Position numbers and translations under genes: made by a program. From Verrucomicrobiales bacterium (GTDB lineage Bacteria > Verrucomicrobiota > Verrucomicrobiia > Limisphaerales > J093), in the NCBI GenBank assembly GCA_015075445.1, contig JABTUJ010000028.1, positions 1-64,000 of the forward strand: DNA of 64,000 nucleotides, read 5' to 3'. The notes below the pieces were generated by a model. That model was not told the origin of the DNA, made no database searches, and worked only from the letters and a program-made list of their open reading frames with translations. Shown here one piece after another: positions 1 to 9,993 of the stretch. The first letter of the stretch is position 1. Every line of letters starts with the position of its first letter.

Positions 1-158
1 GGCCGACGCCCATCCGCACGCGCCGGGCGTGCATCAAGCGGCGGAACCTATCGCCCGAGCCGGTTCCGCCGGCCGGCCGAAACCCGCCAGAACAAGCAGG
101 TCGCTCGGCTCCCCCGGCGTGGCCTGGTATCAATCGTCGCGGGCTGAGCCCGTGGGTT
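1..158. other. Window edge, no gene assigned
   Basis: No coding frame is convincing here. A short inverted repeat (gggct/gagccc type, about 141-151) lies just downstream of the GH2 stop and could help end that transcript, but it is too weak to call a terminator. Confidence 0.4.
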
Positions 159-2990
159 TCACTTCAGACTGAACACCAGCGTCGGCTCGACGGGATAACG
201 GCCGAAACGTTCGCCGTAGATCGCCAGCCCGCCCGGCAGCGACGCGTCCACCTCGAGCCGCACCACCAACTCCCTCGCCGCCGCTGCCGCCGCGAGCGCC
301 GCCGGCGGAACCGTCACCGACACCAGGTAGCCGTACGAGCCCGCCTCCCGCAGTTTCCGGTCCCGAAGCTGCGCGTGCCACGACAGGATGCCGCGGTGGT
401 CCGCCGGGTCGTCGGCCAGTTCGCACGTCCCCGCCGCCACCCCGTTGATCCGCACCCGCACCGCACTCGGAAACGGCTCGGTGTCGGTCATCGGATACGA
501 GTTCGGGTTCTGGCTCCGATGCGCCACCCCCTCCCCCCGCATGTAGTCCACATCGCGAAACGCGGAGTCGGCGCGGTCCTTGGCGAACAGCTCCTTGGCC
601 GAGGCCTCCATCAGGAACGTGGCTCCCGCCACCTTGCCCGGCTCCAGGCCGTCCGGCCAGGCGACCCGATACTCAAAGTGGCCGTGCCCCGCTCCGTTCA
701 CCTTGAGCCCGTCGAGCACGTTCCACTGCTTGAGCGACCAGCGGGCGTCGCGGAAGGAAGCCGGCGCAAACCGCACCACCCGCGCGGTGCCGGCCTCGGT
801 CTTCAGCGTCTCGTCCCGGGGCGCCGGGCCCTCCGCCACGCGGAAGGTGGTGAAGTTCCGATGCAACACCCGGCCCGCCGGTGTCTCCAGCGTCAGGCGC
901 AACACCGCCACGCAGGGCAGCGCCGGCATCGGCACCTTGAGGTCCGGCAATTCCGTCGCCAGCCAGGGGTGGAAGGGCAGCTCGGCTCCGCCGCGATTCC
1001 ACTGGCGCATGCGTCCCAGCGTGTCCCAGGCGACCAACTCCGAGCGCAGCACGAGCTTGGTCGCCGGGGCCGTGTCGGTCATGAACGAGGCGAACAGCGG
1101 CACGCGCACGGTCTCGCCGGGCTTGGCGTCGCGGCACAGGTCGCTGCCGGTGGAGAGGTAGAAGGGGGCGTGCAGGTCCGCGAGGGTCATGCCGGGGAAG
1201 AGTTCCTCGAGCCCGGTGAACTTGTCGCTGCGATCGTAGCGATAATAGCCGTTCCACTCATTGATGACGTCGTGGTGCTCGGTGTAGAGCCAGCCGCCGA
1301 TCTTCGGATGGCGGCGGAATTCGTTCATCATGAGGTGGTAGTCCCAGGACCAGTCCACGTCGCCGGTGCTGCCTTCGTAGCCCCAGACGTTGCCGCACTC
1401 GCTGTTGAGCAGCGGCTGGCGCGCCTGCTTGCGGCCGCCGATGAAGTTCCAGGTCGAGCCCGGGAAGGTGTCTCTCGTCACCTGGTCGAGGTGCTCGCGC
1501 CAGGCCCAGCCGGGCAGGTAGGCGTGCCAGGTGTTGAGATCGGTCTCGACGTGGTCGTAGTTGCAGGGCGAGTTGTCCTCGACCAGGCGCGTCGGATCGA
1601 GCTCCTTGGCCAGGCGGTAGATCGACGCGACCCATTCCTGGGTCTCAGGCAGGTAAACGCGCTGATCGCCCTGCTTCGTGAAGAGTCCCCACGTCTCGTT
1701 GAACGGCACCCAGGAGAAGATCGACGGGTGATTGAAATCGCGCGCGATCATCCCGCGCAGCGCGTGTTCGATCTCCCGCCGCATCTCGGCGTCCGGTTCG
1801 CCCCAACTGTTCGGGACGTCAGCCATGATCAACAGCCCCAGCCGGTCCGCCCAGTACAGCTTGCGGGGCACGTCGATCTTCACGTGAAACCGGTTCGCGT
1901 TCAGCCCGAGCCGCCGCGACCGCAGGATCTCGTCGCGCATGAAGTCGTCGCTCGGGAACGTGTAGAACCCCTCGGGATGATACGACTGGTCGAGGGCCAT
2001 CTGCAGATAGACCGGCCGGTCATTCAGTGCCACGTACGGGAACTCGGTCCCGGGCAGGTCCATCACGCTGATCTTGCGCAGCCCGAAATACGATCCCACC
2101 CGGTCCTCGCCCTCGGCGGTAACCAGGGCCGCCTCGACCTCGTACAGGAACGGGTCGTCGAGCGACCACCGGCGCGGTGCGGGCAGGGGCACCTCGAAGG
2201 CGACTTCGCGGGCGCCCGCCGAGACCGGCTGCGTGGCCACGGGGACGCCGCCCGTCTTGAAGGTGAGCCGGATGCTCGTATTCGCCTCCGCCGCCTGGTT
2301 CAAGCTGAGGGTGGCCTTCACCTTCGCCCCGTCCAGATCCGGGACAAACCGCACCGCCTGGAAGTGGGTGGTCGGTCGGGCCTCCAGGTAAACCGTCTGC
2401 CAGATCCCCTTCGCCTCGCCGTAGCCCTGCTTGCCCTCCAGCTTGAAGGGATGCTTCGAGTCATCCACGCGGAGCACCAACCGCTGGGCCTGCCCCCAGC
2501 GCACGAAGGGCGTCAGCTCGAACTCGAAGGGTGTGTAGCCTCCGCGATGTTCGCCCAGCGATTCCCCGTCCAGCCAACCCCGCGTCAGCCAGTCACACGC
2601 CCCCACCACCAGGTAAACCCGCTGACCCCGCCACGCCGCAGGCACCGTCACTTCCCGCGCATACCACGCCAGATCCGCGCGGTTCTCCACCCCGGAGAGC
2701 TTGGATCCCCAGGGGAAGGGCACAATGATCCGGTCGGGAAACGCCGTCGTCCCCTTCCCCCACCCCTCCCGCTCCCCGAGGTTCTCGCCGTCGAACCGGA
2801 ACTCCCATTTCCCGTTCAGGTTCTGCCAGGCGGTCCGCTCGAAGTCGGGACGCGGATGCTCCGGCAGCGGCACCGTCGCCGGTGTCGCCCCCATGGCCGC
2901 CTGGTACCCACCGAGGGAGAGCAGGCCTCCGAGCAGGCCGAGGCGAAGTGCGGACAAGGCGCCGGTCCAACGCGTGTGGTGATGCTTCAT
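159..2990 (-). CDS. Exported glycoside hydrolase family 2 protein
   Basis: About 943 residues. An N-terminal hydrophobic signal segment (about residues 10-33) indicates export. It is followed by the GH2 order: jelly-roll sugar-binding domain (about 40-205), Ig-like domain (about 210-310) and TIM barrel (from about 315). The acid/base motif FNETWG places Glu432, and LNSECGN places the probable nucleophile at Glu531; the 99-residue spacing suits the family. The likely role is hydrolysis of a beta-galactoside, beta-glucuronide or beta-mannoside outside the cytoplasm; substrate cannot be read from sequence. The ATG at 2990 gives a clean signal peptide. A TTG at 3026 is in frame, but an AAGGAGG motif lies only one base before it, too close for normal use. 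The stop is followed by the window edge, so operon partners on that side are unknown. Confidence 0.85.
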   Translation of the reverse strand: MKHHHTRWTGALSALRLGLLGGLLSLGGYQAAMGATPATVPLPEHPRPDFERTAWQNLNGKWEFRFDGENLGEREGWGKGTTAFPDRIIVPFPWGSKLSGVENRADLAWYAREVTVPAAWRGQRVYLVVGACDWLTRGWLDGESLGEHRGGYTPFEFELTPFVRWGQAQRLVLRVDDSKHPFKLEGKQGYGEAKGIWQTVYLEARPTTHFQAVRFVPDLDGAKVKATLSLNQAAEANTSIRLTFKTGGVPVATQPVSAGAREVAFEVPLPAPRRWSLDDPFLYEVEAALVTAEGEDRVGSYFGLRKISVMDLPGTEFPYVALNDRPVYLQMALDQSYHPEGFYTFPSDDFMRDEILRSRRLGLNANRFHVKIDVPRKLYWADRLGLLIMADVPNSWGEPDAEMRREIEHALRGMIARDFNHPSIFSWVPFNETWGLFTKQGDQRVYLPETQEWVASIYRLAKELDPTRLVEDNSPCNYDHVETDLNTWHAYLPGWAWREHLDQVTRDTFPGSTWNFIGGRKQARQPLLNSECGNVWGYEGSTGDVDWSWDYHLMMNEFRRHPKIGGWLYTEHHDVINEWNGYYRYDRSDKFTGLEELFPGMTLADLHAPFYLSTGSDLCRDAKPGETVRVPLFASFMTDTAPATKLVLRSELVAWDTLGRMRQWNRGGAELPFHPWLATELPDLKVPMPALPCVAVLRLTLETPAGRVLHRNFTTFRVAEGPAPRDETLKTEAGTARVVRFAPASFRDARWSLKQWNVLDGLKVNGAGHGHFEYRVAWPDGLEPGKVAGATFLMEASAKELFAKDRADSAFRDVDYMRGEGVAHRSQNPNSYPMTDTEPFPSAVRVRINGVAAGTCELADDPADHRGILSWHAQLRDRKLREAGSYGYLVSVTVPPAALAAAAAARELVVRLEVDASLPGGLAIYGERFGRYPVEPTLVFSLK

Positions 2991-3144
2991 GCCCGCGATG
3001 AGAACCCGCTCCGGCGCCGGATTCAAGCCTCCTTGGGGACCCCACGGCCGGCCGTGGCTGCCTCCCGGGTCTTACGTGACGCAAAGCGGCGCTGGCAGTG
3101 GCGGTGATCGCCCGCTACCAGTTGCCGAACCAGTAGCCCGGCGT

Positions 3145-3891
3145 TCAGGCGCCGCGCAGCAGCGCCACGCCGTAGTCGCGGTTCATCCGCGCGATGAAAT
3201 CGAGGCTGATCCGCTTCGGGCAAACCGCCTCGCACGAACCCGTCACCGTGCACGCACCAAACCCCTCCCGGTCCATCTGCTCCACCATGGCGGCGACGCG
3301 GCGGTACCGCTCCGGCTGGCCCTGGGGCAACAGGCCAAACTGCGAGACCTTCGCCGACACGAACAGCATGGCGCTGGCGTTCTTGCACACCGCGACGCAG
3401 GCCCCGCACCCGATGCAGGCCGCCGCGTCCATGGCCCGTTCCGCCGCTTCCTTCGGCACCGGGATGGCGTGGGCGTCCGGCGCACTGCCCGTCCGCACGC
3501 TGATGAAGCCGCCGGCGGTCATGATGCGGTCAAACGCCTGACGGCCCACCACAAGGTCCTTCACCAACGGGAACGGCCGCGCGCGGAACGGCTCGACCAG
3601 GATCTCGTCCCCGTCCCGGAAGCTGCGCAGGTACGTCTGGCAGGTCGCCACGCCGCGCTGGGGCCCGTGCGGCTTGCCGTTGATCACGAGCGAGCAGGTG
3701 CCGCAGATCCCCTCGCGGCAGTCGTGGTCGAACGCAATCGGCTCCTCGCCCTGGAGGGTCAGTTGCTCGTTGACCACATCCAGCATCTCGAGGAACGACA
3801 TGTTCGGATTCAGCTCCGGCGTGTCGTAGACCACAAACCGGCCGGGAGTGTCGGCGTTCCGCTGTCGCCAGACTTTGAGCTTCACTTTCAT
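3145..3891 (-). CDS. sdhB: Succinate dehydrogenase/fumarate reductase iron-sulfur subunit
   Basis: About 248 residues. It carries electrons from the flavoprotein to the membrane quinone site through three iron-sulfur clusters. The [2Fe-2S] ligands are seen in CREGICGTC plus a further Cys in GVATC; the [4Fe-4S] and [3Fe-4S] ligands are in CIGCGACVAVC and CTVTGSCEAVCPKR. It is the last gene of sdhCAB. The ATG at 3891 gives the usual MKVKLKVWR start. An in-frame GTG at 3927 would overlap the sdhA stop as GTGA, a typical translational coupling, so the true start is ambiguous by 12 codons. Confidence 0.95.
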   Translation of the reverse strand: MKVKLKVWRQRNADTPGRFVVYDTPELNPNMSFLEMLDVVNEQLTLQGEEPIAFDHDCREGICGTCSLVINGKPHGPQRGVATCQTYLRSFRDGDEILVEPFRARPFPLVKDLVVGRQAFDRIMTAGGFISVRTGSAPDAHAIPVPKEAAERAMDAAACIGCGACVAVCKNASAMLFVSAKVSQFGLLPQGQPERYRRVAAMVEQMDREGFGACTVTGSCEAVCPKRISLDFIARMNRDYGVALLRGA

Positions 3892-3923
3892 GGGAGAGAA
3901 TCGCGCACGACCGCGGAGCGCCC

Positions 3924-5846
3924 TCACTTGTAGCTCCGCGTCGCCATTTTCACCTCCGCGTAGACGAGGGGTTCGACGTTCCGGAGCGGCGGCCGGTCCG
4001 GCCCCTGGTATTCCCAGGCCGCCACATGGGCGAAGTGCTCGTCGTCCCGCCGGGCTTCACCGTCCGGATACTGGAATTCCTCGCGGAAATGCCCGCCGCA
4101 GGATTCGCGGCGCTCGAGGGCGTCGCGACAGAGGAGTTCGGCCAGTTCGAAGTAGTCCGCGACGCGCCCGGCCCGTTCGAGGGACTGGTTGAGGTCCTGG
4201 TCCGATCCCGGGACGTTCACGTTCTGGGCGTATTCCTCCCGCAGGGCGGGGATGCGCTCGAGGGCCTGCTTCAGGCCGGCCTCGTTGCGGGCCATGCCGC
4301 AATGGTCCCAGAGCAGCCGCCCGAGTTCCTTGTGGAAGGACTGCACGGTGCGCCGCCCGCGGCAGGCCAGCAACCGGCGGATCTGCTGGCGCACCTGTTC
4401 CTCGGCCTCCGCGAACGCGGGATGGGTCGTCGGCGGGCGCTGGTCCGGCTTCACCGTGGCGAGGTAGGTCGAGATGGTGCCGGGCAGGACGAAATAGCCG
4501 TCCGCCAACCCCTGCATCAGCGCGCTCGCCCCGAGGCGGTTGGCGCCGTGATCGGAGAAGTTCGCCTCGCCCAGGACGAACAGCCCCGGCAGGTTCGACA
4601 TCAGGTTGTAGTCCACCCACAGCCCGCCCATCGTGTAGTGCATCGCCGGGAAGATGCGCATGGGCACGCGATAGGCGTCCTCGTTGGTGATCTCGTGGTA
4701 GATGTCGAACAGATTGCCATAGCGCTCGCGCACCTTCTCGACGCCCAGCCGCTGGATCGCATCCGCGAAGTCGAGATACACCCCCAGCCCGCTCTCTCCC
4801 ACGCCGCGGCCCTCGTCGCACACCTGCTTGGCGGCCCGGCTCGAGATGTCGCGCGGGGCCAGGTTGCCAAAGCTCGGGTACTTCCGCTCGAGGTAATAAT
4901 CCCGCGCGCTTTCGGGGATGGCGTGCGGGTCTTTGCGGCGGTCCGCCGGGTCCTTCGGCACCCAGATGCGGCCATCGTTGCGCAGCGACTCGCTCATGAG
5001 GGTGAGCTTGGACTGGTAATCGCCGCTGACCGGGATGCAGGTGGGGTGGATCTGGGTGTAGCAGGGGTTCGCGAAGCACGCGCCGCGCTTGTAGGCCCGC
5101 CAGATGGCCGTGGCGTTCGACTGCCGCGCGTACGTCGAGAGGTTGAACACGTTCCCATACCCGCCCGTCGCCAGGACCACCGCGTCAGCCGCGTGCCGCA
5201 CGATTTCCCCGGTGAGGAGGTTCCGGACGATGACGCCCTTGGCGTGGCCATCCACGACGACGAGATCAAGCATCTCCGTATGGCTGAAGCTCTCCACGGA
5301 CCCGGCCGCCAGCTCCTTGCAGAGGGCGGCGTAGGCCCCCAGCAGCAATTGCTGGCCCGTCTGCCCCCGCGCATAGAACGTCCGGCTGACCTGCGCGCCC
5401 CCGAACGACCGGTTGTCGAGCAGACCGCCATACTCGCGGGCGAACGGCACCCCCTGCGCCACACACTGGTCGATGATCTGGGCGCTCACCTCCGCCAACC
5501 GATACACGTTGGCCTCGCGCGCCCGGAAGTCGCCGCCCTTGATCGTGTCGTAGAACAACCGGTGCACCGAGTCGCCGTCGTTCTGGTAGTTCTTCGCCGC
5601 GTTGATCCCGCCCTGCGCGGCAATCGAGTGGGCCCGCCGCGGGCTGTCGTGATAGACGAAGGTCTTCACCCGGTAGCCCAGCTCGCCCAGCGTCGCCGAC
5701 GCCGACGCGCCCGCCAGGCCCGCGCCGACCACGATGACCTCGTACTTCCGCTTGTTGGCGGGGTTGACGAGCTTGGACTCGAACAGGTGCCGGGACCACT
5801 TCTGAGCGAGCGGCCCCGCGGGAATGTGGGATTCGAGCTTGGCCAT
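3924..5846 (-). CDS. sdhA: Succinate dehydrogenase/fumarate reductase flavoprotein subunit
   Basis: About 640 residues, normal for the family. It oxidises succinate to fumarate (or the reverse) with covalently bound FAD. The N-terminal dinucleotide fold VVGAGLAGASA and the FAD-attachment segment AHSIAAQGGINAA are present; the HPT segment of the active-site region and a C-terminal helical domain follow. The ATG at 5846 begins one base after the sdhC stop. A GAGGAGG ribosome site ends 12 bases before it, which favours this ATG over the TTG at 5858 that directly abuts that site. Middle gene of sdhCAB. Confidence 0.96.
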   Translation of the reverse strand: MAKLESHIPAGPLAQKWSRHLFESKLVNPANKRKYEVIVVGAGLAGASASATLGELGYRVKTFVYHDSPRRAHSIAAQGGINAAKNYQNDGDSVHRLFYDTIKGGDFRAREANVYRLAEVSAQIIDQCVAQGVPFAREYGGLLDNRSFGGAQVSRTFYARGQTGQQLLLGAYAALCKELAAGSVESFSHTEMLDLVVVDGHAKGVIVRNLLTGEIVRHAADAVVLATGGYGNVFNLSTYARQSNATAIWRAYKRGACFANPCYTQIHPTCIPVSGDYQSKLTLMSESLRNDGRIWVPKDPADRRKDPHAIPESARDYYLERKYPSFGNLAPRDISSRAAKQVCDEGRGVGESGLGVYLDFADAIQRLGVEKVRERYGNLFDIYHEITNEDAYRVPMRIFPAMHYTMGGLWVDYNLMSNLPGLFVLGEANFSDHGANRLGASALMQGLADGYFVLPGTISTYLATVKPDQRPPTTHPAFAEAEEQVRQQIRRLLACRGRRTVQSFHKELGRLLWDHCGMARNEAGLKQALERIPALREEYAQNVNVPGSDQDLNQSLERAGRVADYFELAELLCRDALERRESCGGHFREEFQYPDGEARRDDEHFAHVAAWEYQGPDRPPLRNVEPLVYAEVKMATRSYK

Positions 5847-5847
5847 G

Positions 5848-6621
5848 TTACCGGGCAACCTCCTCTCCGGGCGGTGCCTGGGCCAGCCGCCGGGCGTTGT
5901 GTTCGACCACGTGCTTCAAGTAATCGTTCCCCCGCCCGAACAGCACCGCCGTCGGGATGCTCAGATAGCCCAGCAGGAGAAACGCCGCCAACCCGTGCGC
6001 GGCCTTGCGGATGACCGGCGCGTATACGGGGTTGCGCCCGCCCAGCGACTGGAACAACGCCGCCACGCCGTGGGTGAGGTGGAATGACAGCAGCCCCACC
6101 CCCACGCCATAAAACAGCGCCACCGGCCAGACCTGGAAGCCGGCGACCACCATCGCGAAGACATCATAGTAACCCGTGCCCGGCTCCCGGAGCTGATGGA
6201 AGGCGACGGGCGTGCCGTTGATGGACTCCACCCGCACGGTGAAATGCAGCAGGTGATACCCGAGGAACGCCACGACCACCAACCCGCTGACCAGCATGGT
6301 CCGCGAGGACAGCGACGCGCCATAGGACGTGGCTGAACTGGCATAGGCGACCGGTCGCGCCGCACGGTTGCTGGCCCACAGCCGGATCGCCATCACAATA
6401 TGCAGGAGCACCACCGCCAGCAGAGTCAGACGCACCAGCCACAGCACCTCCACGTTGCTCTGCAGCAGGTGCCCGTAACGGTTCAGCGCGGCGGGCGGGA
6501 GGAAAAACTGGAGGTTGCCGACCAGATGTCCGACCACAAACAACACCAGCACGCCGCCACTCCCGGCCATCAGATACTTCTGGCCAAGCGTGGAGCGAAA
6601 CAATCGCGCCAACAATTTCAT
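5848..6621 (-). CDS. sdhC: Succinate dehydrogenase cytochrome b558 subunit
   Basis: About 257 residues with five predicted membrane helices (about residues 17-37, 60-84, 107-128, 153-185 and 218-240). This is the single large anchor of the Bacteroidetes/Bacillus/delta type rather than paired SdhC and SdhD. Conserved histidines in GHLVGN, LLHIVMA, GYHLLHF and FHLTHG can ligate two b haems, and the subunit reduces or oxidises quinone. It leads the operon, reading towards sdhA with a one-base gap. The 131-base region upstream (6622-6752) is more AT-rich than its neighbours and presumably holds the promoter; no box is clear enough to place. Confidence 0.93.
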   Translation of the reverse strand: MKLLARLFRSTLGQKYLMAGSGGVLVLFVVGHLVGNLQFFLPPAALNRYGHLLQSNVEVLWLVRLTLLAVVLLHIVMAIRLWASNRAARPVAYASSATSYGASLSSRTMLVSGLVVVAFLGYHLLHFTVRVESINGTPVAFHQLREPGTGYYDVFAMVVAGFQVWPVALFYGVGVGLLSFHLTHGVAALFQSLGGRNPVYAPVIRKAAHGLAAFLLLGYLSIPTAVLFGRGNDYLKHVVEHNARRLAQAPPGEEVAR

Positions 6622-6752
6622 GAGCCTGCTATCTCACCTGCTTTTCCAGCAACGCGAACTATCTAATGGCCAAGGCGCCGATCGTCAACGACGCCAGACC
6701 AAGTATTAGCTCCCTAACCGATGCTCCTAAGGATATCTACAACGATAACGCC

Positions 6753-7148
6753 CTACGGGTAGGCCGCGTTCAACTGCTCAAAACGCCGGTGCAGCGGGTG
6801 CGTCCGCACGATCCGCGCCCCGATCTGGTCCAGCACCCGCCGCGCTTCCCTCGCGCTCGTCCGCCCCGCCAGCACCACGTAGTCCAGCTCAATCTCCGTC
6901 AGCCGCGGCTCGGCAATCTCCGCCCGGTGCGCCGCCAGCCAGCGCTGCAACGCCGCCGGCCCCTCGGCCTGCGCCGACGCCAGCGAGCCCTCAAGCTCCG
7001 CCGGCAGCCCCGGCAGCTTCCCCGGCGCGTACCGGCCGCTGGTGTCCCGCTGCTCGTGGCTCCGGATCTCGTCCCGCACGTAGTGGTAGAACCGCCAGCA
7101 CCCCCACACGGCCGCCAGCACCAGCACCACGGTCAGGAACTGCCTCAT
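6753..7148 (-). CDS. Small membrane-anchored protein of unknown function
   Basis: 131 residues. One N-terminal membrane helix (about residues 4-20) is followed by a charged soluble domain of about 110 residues. I do not recognise the family. The start ATG lies nine bases after the murA stop, and its purine-rich ribosome site (GGGGGGAGG) lies across that stop, so the two are probably co-translated. A cell-envelope accessory role is possible from context only. Confidence 0.7.
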   Translation of the reverse strand: MRQFLTVVLVLAAVWGCWRFYHYVRDEIRSHEQRDTSGRYAPGKLPGLPAELEGSLASAQAEGPAALQRWLAAHRAEIAEPRLTEIELDYVVLAGRTSAREARRVLDQIGARIVRTHPLHRRFEQLNAAYP

Positions 7149-7157
7149 ACCTCCCCC

Positions 7158-8417
7158 CTATTCCGCCACCCGCCGCACCTGCGCCCCCAACCCCGCCAGC
7201 TTCTCGTCCAGTCGCTCGTAGCCGCGGTCCAGATGGTAGATGCGGCGCACGCGGGTCTCCCCCTGCGCCACCAGGCCGGCCAGGACCAGGGCCGCCGAGG
7301 CGCGCAGATCGCTCGCCATGACCGGCGCCCCGCTCAGCCGCGTCGCCCCCTTCACCACCGCGCTGGGTCCTTCCAGCGTGATGTCCGCCCCCAGCCGCGC
7401 CAGCTCGCTGACATGCATGAACCGGGACTCGTAGATCCGCTCGGTGAGGATGCTGATCCCCGGAGCCTGCGTCATCAGCACCATCATCTGCGCCTGGGCG
7501 TCGGTCGGGAACCCGGCGTACGGCTGGGTGGTAACGTCAGTCGGCCGGGGACGGCGGCCACCCGTCACGGTCAGCCCGCCCGCCACGCGGCGCACGCGCG
7601 TGCCGGCTTCCTGGAGCTTGTCCAATACCGCCGTCAGGTGCTCGGGCCGCGCGCCCCGCAGCGTGACTTCGCCCTGGGTGGCGGCCGCCGCGACGGCAAA
7701 CGTGGCCGCCTCGATCCGGTCGGGAATCACCTCGTGCTCGGCCCCGTGCAGCTCGCGCACCCCGGTCACCCGCAGCGTCGGGCTGCCCACTCCCTCGATC
7801 TTCGCACCCATCGCGACCAGGAAATGCGCCAGATCCACCACCTCGGGCTCGCAGGCGGCGCTTTCAATCACCGTCACCCCCTCGGCCAGCACCGCGGCCA
7901 TCAGCACGTTGGCCGTGCCGAGCACCGTCGGACCCGAACGCCCGCCCAGAAACAGCTCCGCGCCGGTCAATCGTCGCGCCTTGGCGCAGACGAATCCCTT
8001 CTCGATCGTGATGCTCGCGCCGAGCCCGCGAAGCCCTTTCAGGTGCAGATCAATGGGCCGGGCCCCGATCACGCAGCCGCCGGGAAGCGAGACCTGCGCC
8101 TCGCGCAACCGTGCGAGCAGGGGCCCCAGCACGCAGATCGAGCCGCGCATCTTCCGAACCAGGTCGTAGCCCGCCACGCCCCGCACCCGCTCCGCCGCCA
8201 CCGCGATGGTCCCGCCCTGGACGCGCACCTTCGCCCCCAGCTCGGTCAGGATCCGCGCCATGTAGTTCACGTCCGAGAGATCCGGCACGCGCCGCAACAC
8301 GCACCGCTCGGGCGTGAGCAGCGTGGCGGCGAGGATGGGCAGCACAGCGTTTTTCGCACCGCTGATCTGCACCTCGCCGCGCAAAGGACGACCGCCGTTG
8401 ATGACCAGGCTGTACAT
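7158..8417 (-). CDS. murA: UDP-N-acetylglucosamine 1-carboxyvinyltransferase (MurA)
   Basis: 419 residues, the normal length. It transfers enolpyruvate from phosphoenolpyruvate to UDP-GlcNAc, the first committed step of peptidoglycan synthesis in the cytoplasm. The N-terminus MYSLVINGG, the ISGAKNA segment with Lys22, and the catalytic loop LPGGCVIGARP with Cys115 match the E. coli enzyme numbering. Cys at 115, rather than Asp, predicts sensitivity to fosfomycin. The frame stays open far upstream, but the ATG at 8417 gives the family start exactly. Followed closely by the small membrane-protein gene. No strong ribosome site is visible. Confidence 0.97.
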   Translation of the reverse strand: MYSLVINGGRPLRGEVQISGAKNAVLPILAATLLTPERCVLRRVPDLSDVNYMARILTELGAKVRVQGGTIAVAAERVRGVAGYDLVRKMRGSICVLGPLLARLREAQVSLPGGCVIGARPIDLHLKGLRGLGASITIEKGFVCAKARRLTGAELFLGGRSGPTVLGTANVLMAAVLAEGVTVIESAACEPEVVDLAHFLVAMGAKIEGVGSPTLRVTGVRELHGAEHEVIPDRIEAATFAVAAAATQGEVTLRGARPEHLTAVLDKLQEAGTRVRRVAGGLTVTGGRRPRPTDVTTQPYAGFPTDAQAQMMVLMTQAPGISILTERIYESRFMHVSELARLGADITLEGPSAVVKGATRLSGAPVMASDLRASAALVLAGLVAQGETRVRRIYHLDRGYERLDEKLAGLGAQVRRVAE

Positions 8418-8706
8418 GACAGGAAGCTCACGCCCGCGGTAAGCACGGGGCGCGGTCACTTTTCCATGCCCGTGCCGCTCACGCAATGGCGATCGCCACC
8501 GTCGGCGCCAACAGGGTGTGCGACACAAATCTTCGGATCGTTCGTTCTGGGTTCGATGTTGCGCCGAGGCACCCAGAAAGCTGGATACCGAAAGGGTGGC
8601 TGTCCGCTGCGGTTGTTCTCTGTGTCCTCCCGAGCTCTGTGCTCCCCGCCAGTTCCCCGCAAGCCCGTTGCCTCGGCGTGCCACCCGGCGTAATCTCGCA
8701 GGCGCT
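8418..8706. other. Divergent intergenic region, murA / aminotransferase
   Basis: Spacer of 289 bases between divergent starts, expected to carry promoters for both. No convincing promoter boxes, riboswitch or repeat could be placed by eye. Confidence 0.4.
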
Positions 8707-9993
8707 TTGAAGCACGCCGCCTTATCCGCATTGGGGAAGCGCACGGCCGCCCCGCCCATCTCGTGGCTCATGGAGCTCGCTTTGCGCCATCCCGACCTCA
8801 TCTCGCTGGCGGCCGGTTTCACCGACAACGAGACCCTGCCGGTGGACGAGACGCGCGGGCTGTTCGCCGAGTTGCTCAAAGCCCGATGCACCGGCGAACC
8901 CCTTCTCCAATATGGCAACACCACCGGTCTGCCTGCTCTGTGCGCCCGGACGGCGGCCCGGATTCTGTCCCAGGACGCGGCCACCGGCGAAGGGATCGCC
9001 GTCGAGTCGCGCTACGCCCCGGACCAGATGCTCATCACCCACGGCTCGCAACAGTTCCTGTATCTCGTCGCCGAAACCCTGCTCGATCCGGGCGACATCG
9101 TCGTGGTCGAGGACCCGACCTACTTCGTCTTCCTCGGCATTCTGCAGAGTCGGGGCGTGGAAGGCCGCGGCATCCGGCTCGAACCGGACGGGCTCGACGT
9201 GGAGCAATTGGACGCCGTCCTCACCCGGCTGCGACGGGAACGCCGTCTGCACCGCCTGAAGCTGGTGTACCTCGTCACCTACCACCAGAACCCGACGGGC
9301 ACCACGACCTGCTTTGCCAAGAAGGCCGCCGTCCTTGACCTGCTGCGCCACTACGAGCGCGCTGCGGGGCATCCGCTGTACCTGCTCGAGGACGCCGCCT
9401 ATCGCGAGCTGCGGTTTCAAGGCCCCGACACCGCGTCGGCGCTCACCGCTTCGGGCGGCCTGGGACGGGTCCTGTACACCGGCACCTACAGCAAGCCGTT
9501 CGCGACGGGGGTGCGCGTCGGGTTCGGCCTCCTGCCCGAACCGCTGCGGACCGCCGCCGTGCGCATCAAGGGCAACCACGATTTCGGCACCTCCAGCCTG
9601 CTCCAGCATCTCATGGCGCGGGCGCTCGAGAGCGGCGCTTACGACCGGCACGTGCAGCGACTGCAAGCCCGCTATGCCCGCAAGGCCGAGGGGCTGACCA
9701 CGGCGTTGCGTCGCCACCTGCCGCCGCACATCGAATGGCGCGAGCCGACTGGCGGCATGTACGTATGGGCGCGCCTCCCGAAGCGACAGCGTTCCGGGTT
9801 GAATTCCCCGCTGTTCCGCCGCGCGCTCGATCGCCGGGTCCTTTATGTGCCGGGACGGCTCTGTTACGTGCCGGACCCGACCCGCCGCGCGCCCGACCAC
9901 GAGATGCGCCTCAGTTTCGGCAACGCCACCGAGCGGGAACTCCGCACGGGAGTCCGTCGCCTCGGCGAGGCCCTCGCCCAGGAGGCATGGTAG
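8707..9993 (+). CDS. PLP-dependent class I/II aminotransferase
   Basis: About 428 residues. The N-terminal PPISWLM and AAGFTDNETLPV segments resemble 2-aminoadipate/aromatic transaminases of the LysN/MocR-like fold type I group. The pyridoxal-phosphate lysine is Lys263 in TYSKPFATGVRVG; upstream YHQNPTG and EDAAYRELRF are the cofactor-phosphate and ring-binding segments. A TTG at 8707 is chosen because family similarity begins there; the next ATG (8770) would cut the conserved N-terminus. No DNA-binding domain is fused, so it is an enzyme rather than a MocR regulator. Its TAG stop is part of an intergenic repeat unit (9990-10012). Confidence 0.85.
   Translation: MKHAALSALGKRTAAPPISWLMELALRHPDLISLAAGFTDNETLPVDETRGLFAELLKARCTGEPLLQYGNTTGLPALCARTAARILSQDAATGEGIAVESRYAPDQMLITHGSQQFLYLVAETLLDPGDIVVVEDPTYFVFLGILQSRGVEGRGIRLEPDGLDVEQLDAVLTRLRRERRLHRLKLVYLVTYHQNPTGTTTCFAKKAAVLDLLRHYERAAGHPLYLLEDAAYRELRFQGPDTASALTASGGLGRVLYTGTYSKPFATGVRVGFGLLPEPLRTAAVRIKGNHDFGTSSLLQHLMARALESGAYDRHVQRLQARYARKAEGLTTALRRHLPPHIEWREPTGGMYVWARLPKRQRSGLNSPLFRRALDRRVLYVPGRLCYVPDPTRRAPDHEMRLSFGNATERELRTGVRRLGEALAQEAW

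Noticed and set aside
375..3107. Long open frames on the strand opposite real genes (also 14114-17947, 30589-33627, 63101-63874)
   Set aside because: They mirror well-supported genes in high-GC DNA, have repetitive Arg/Pro/Gly composition and show no family motifs.
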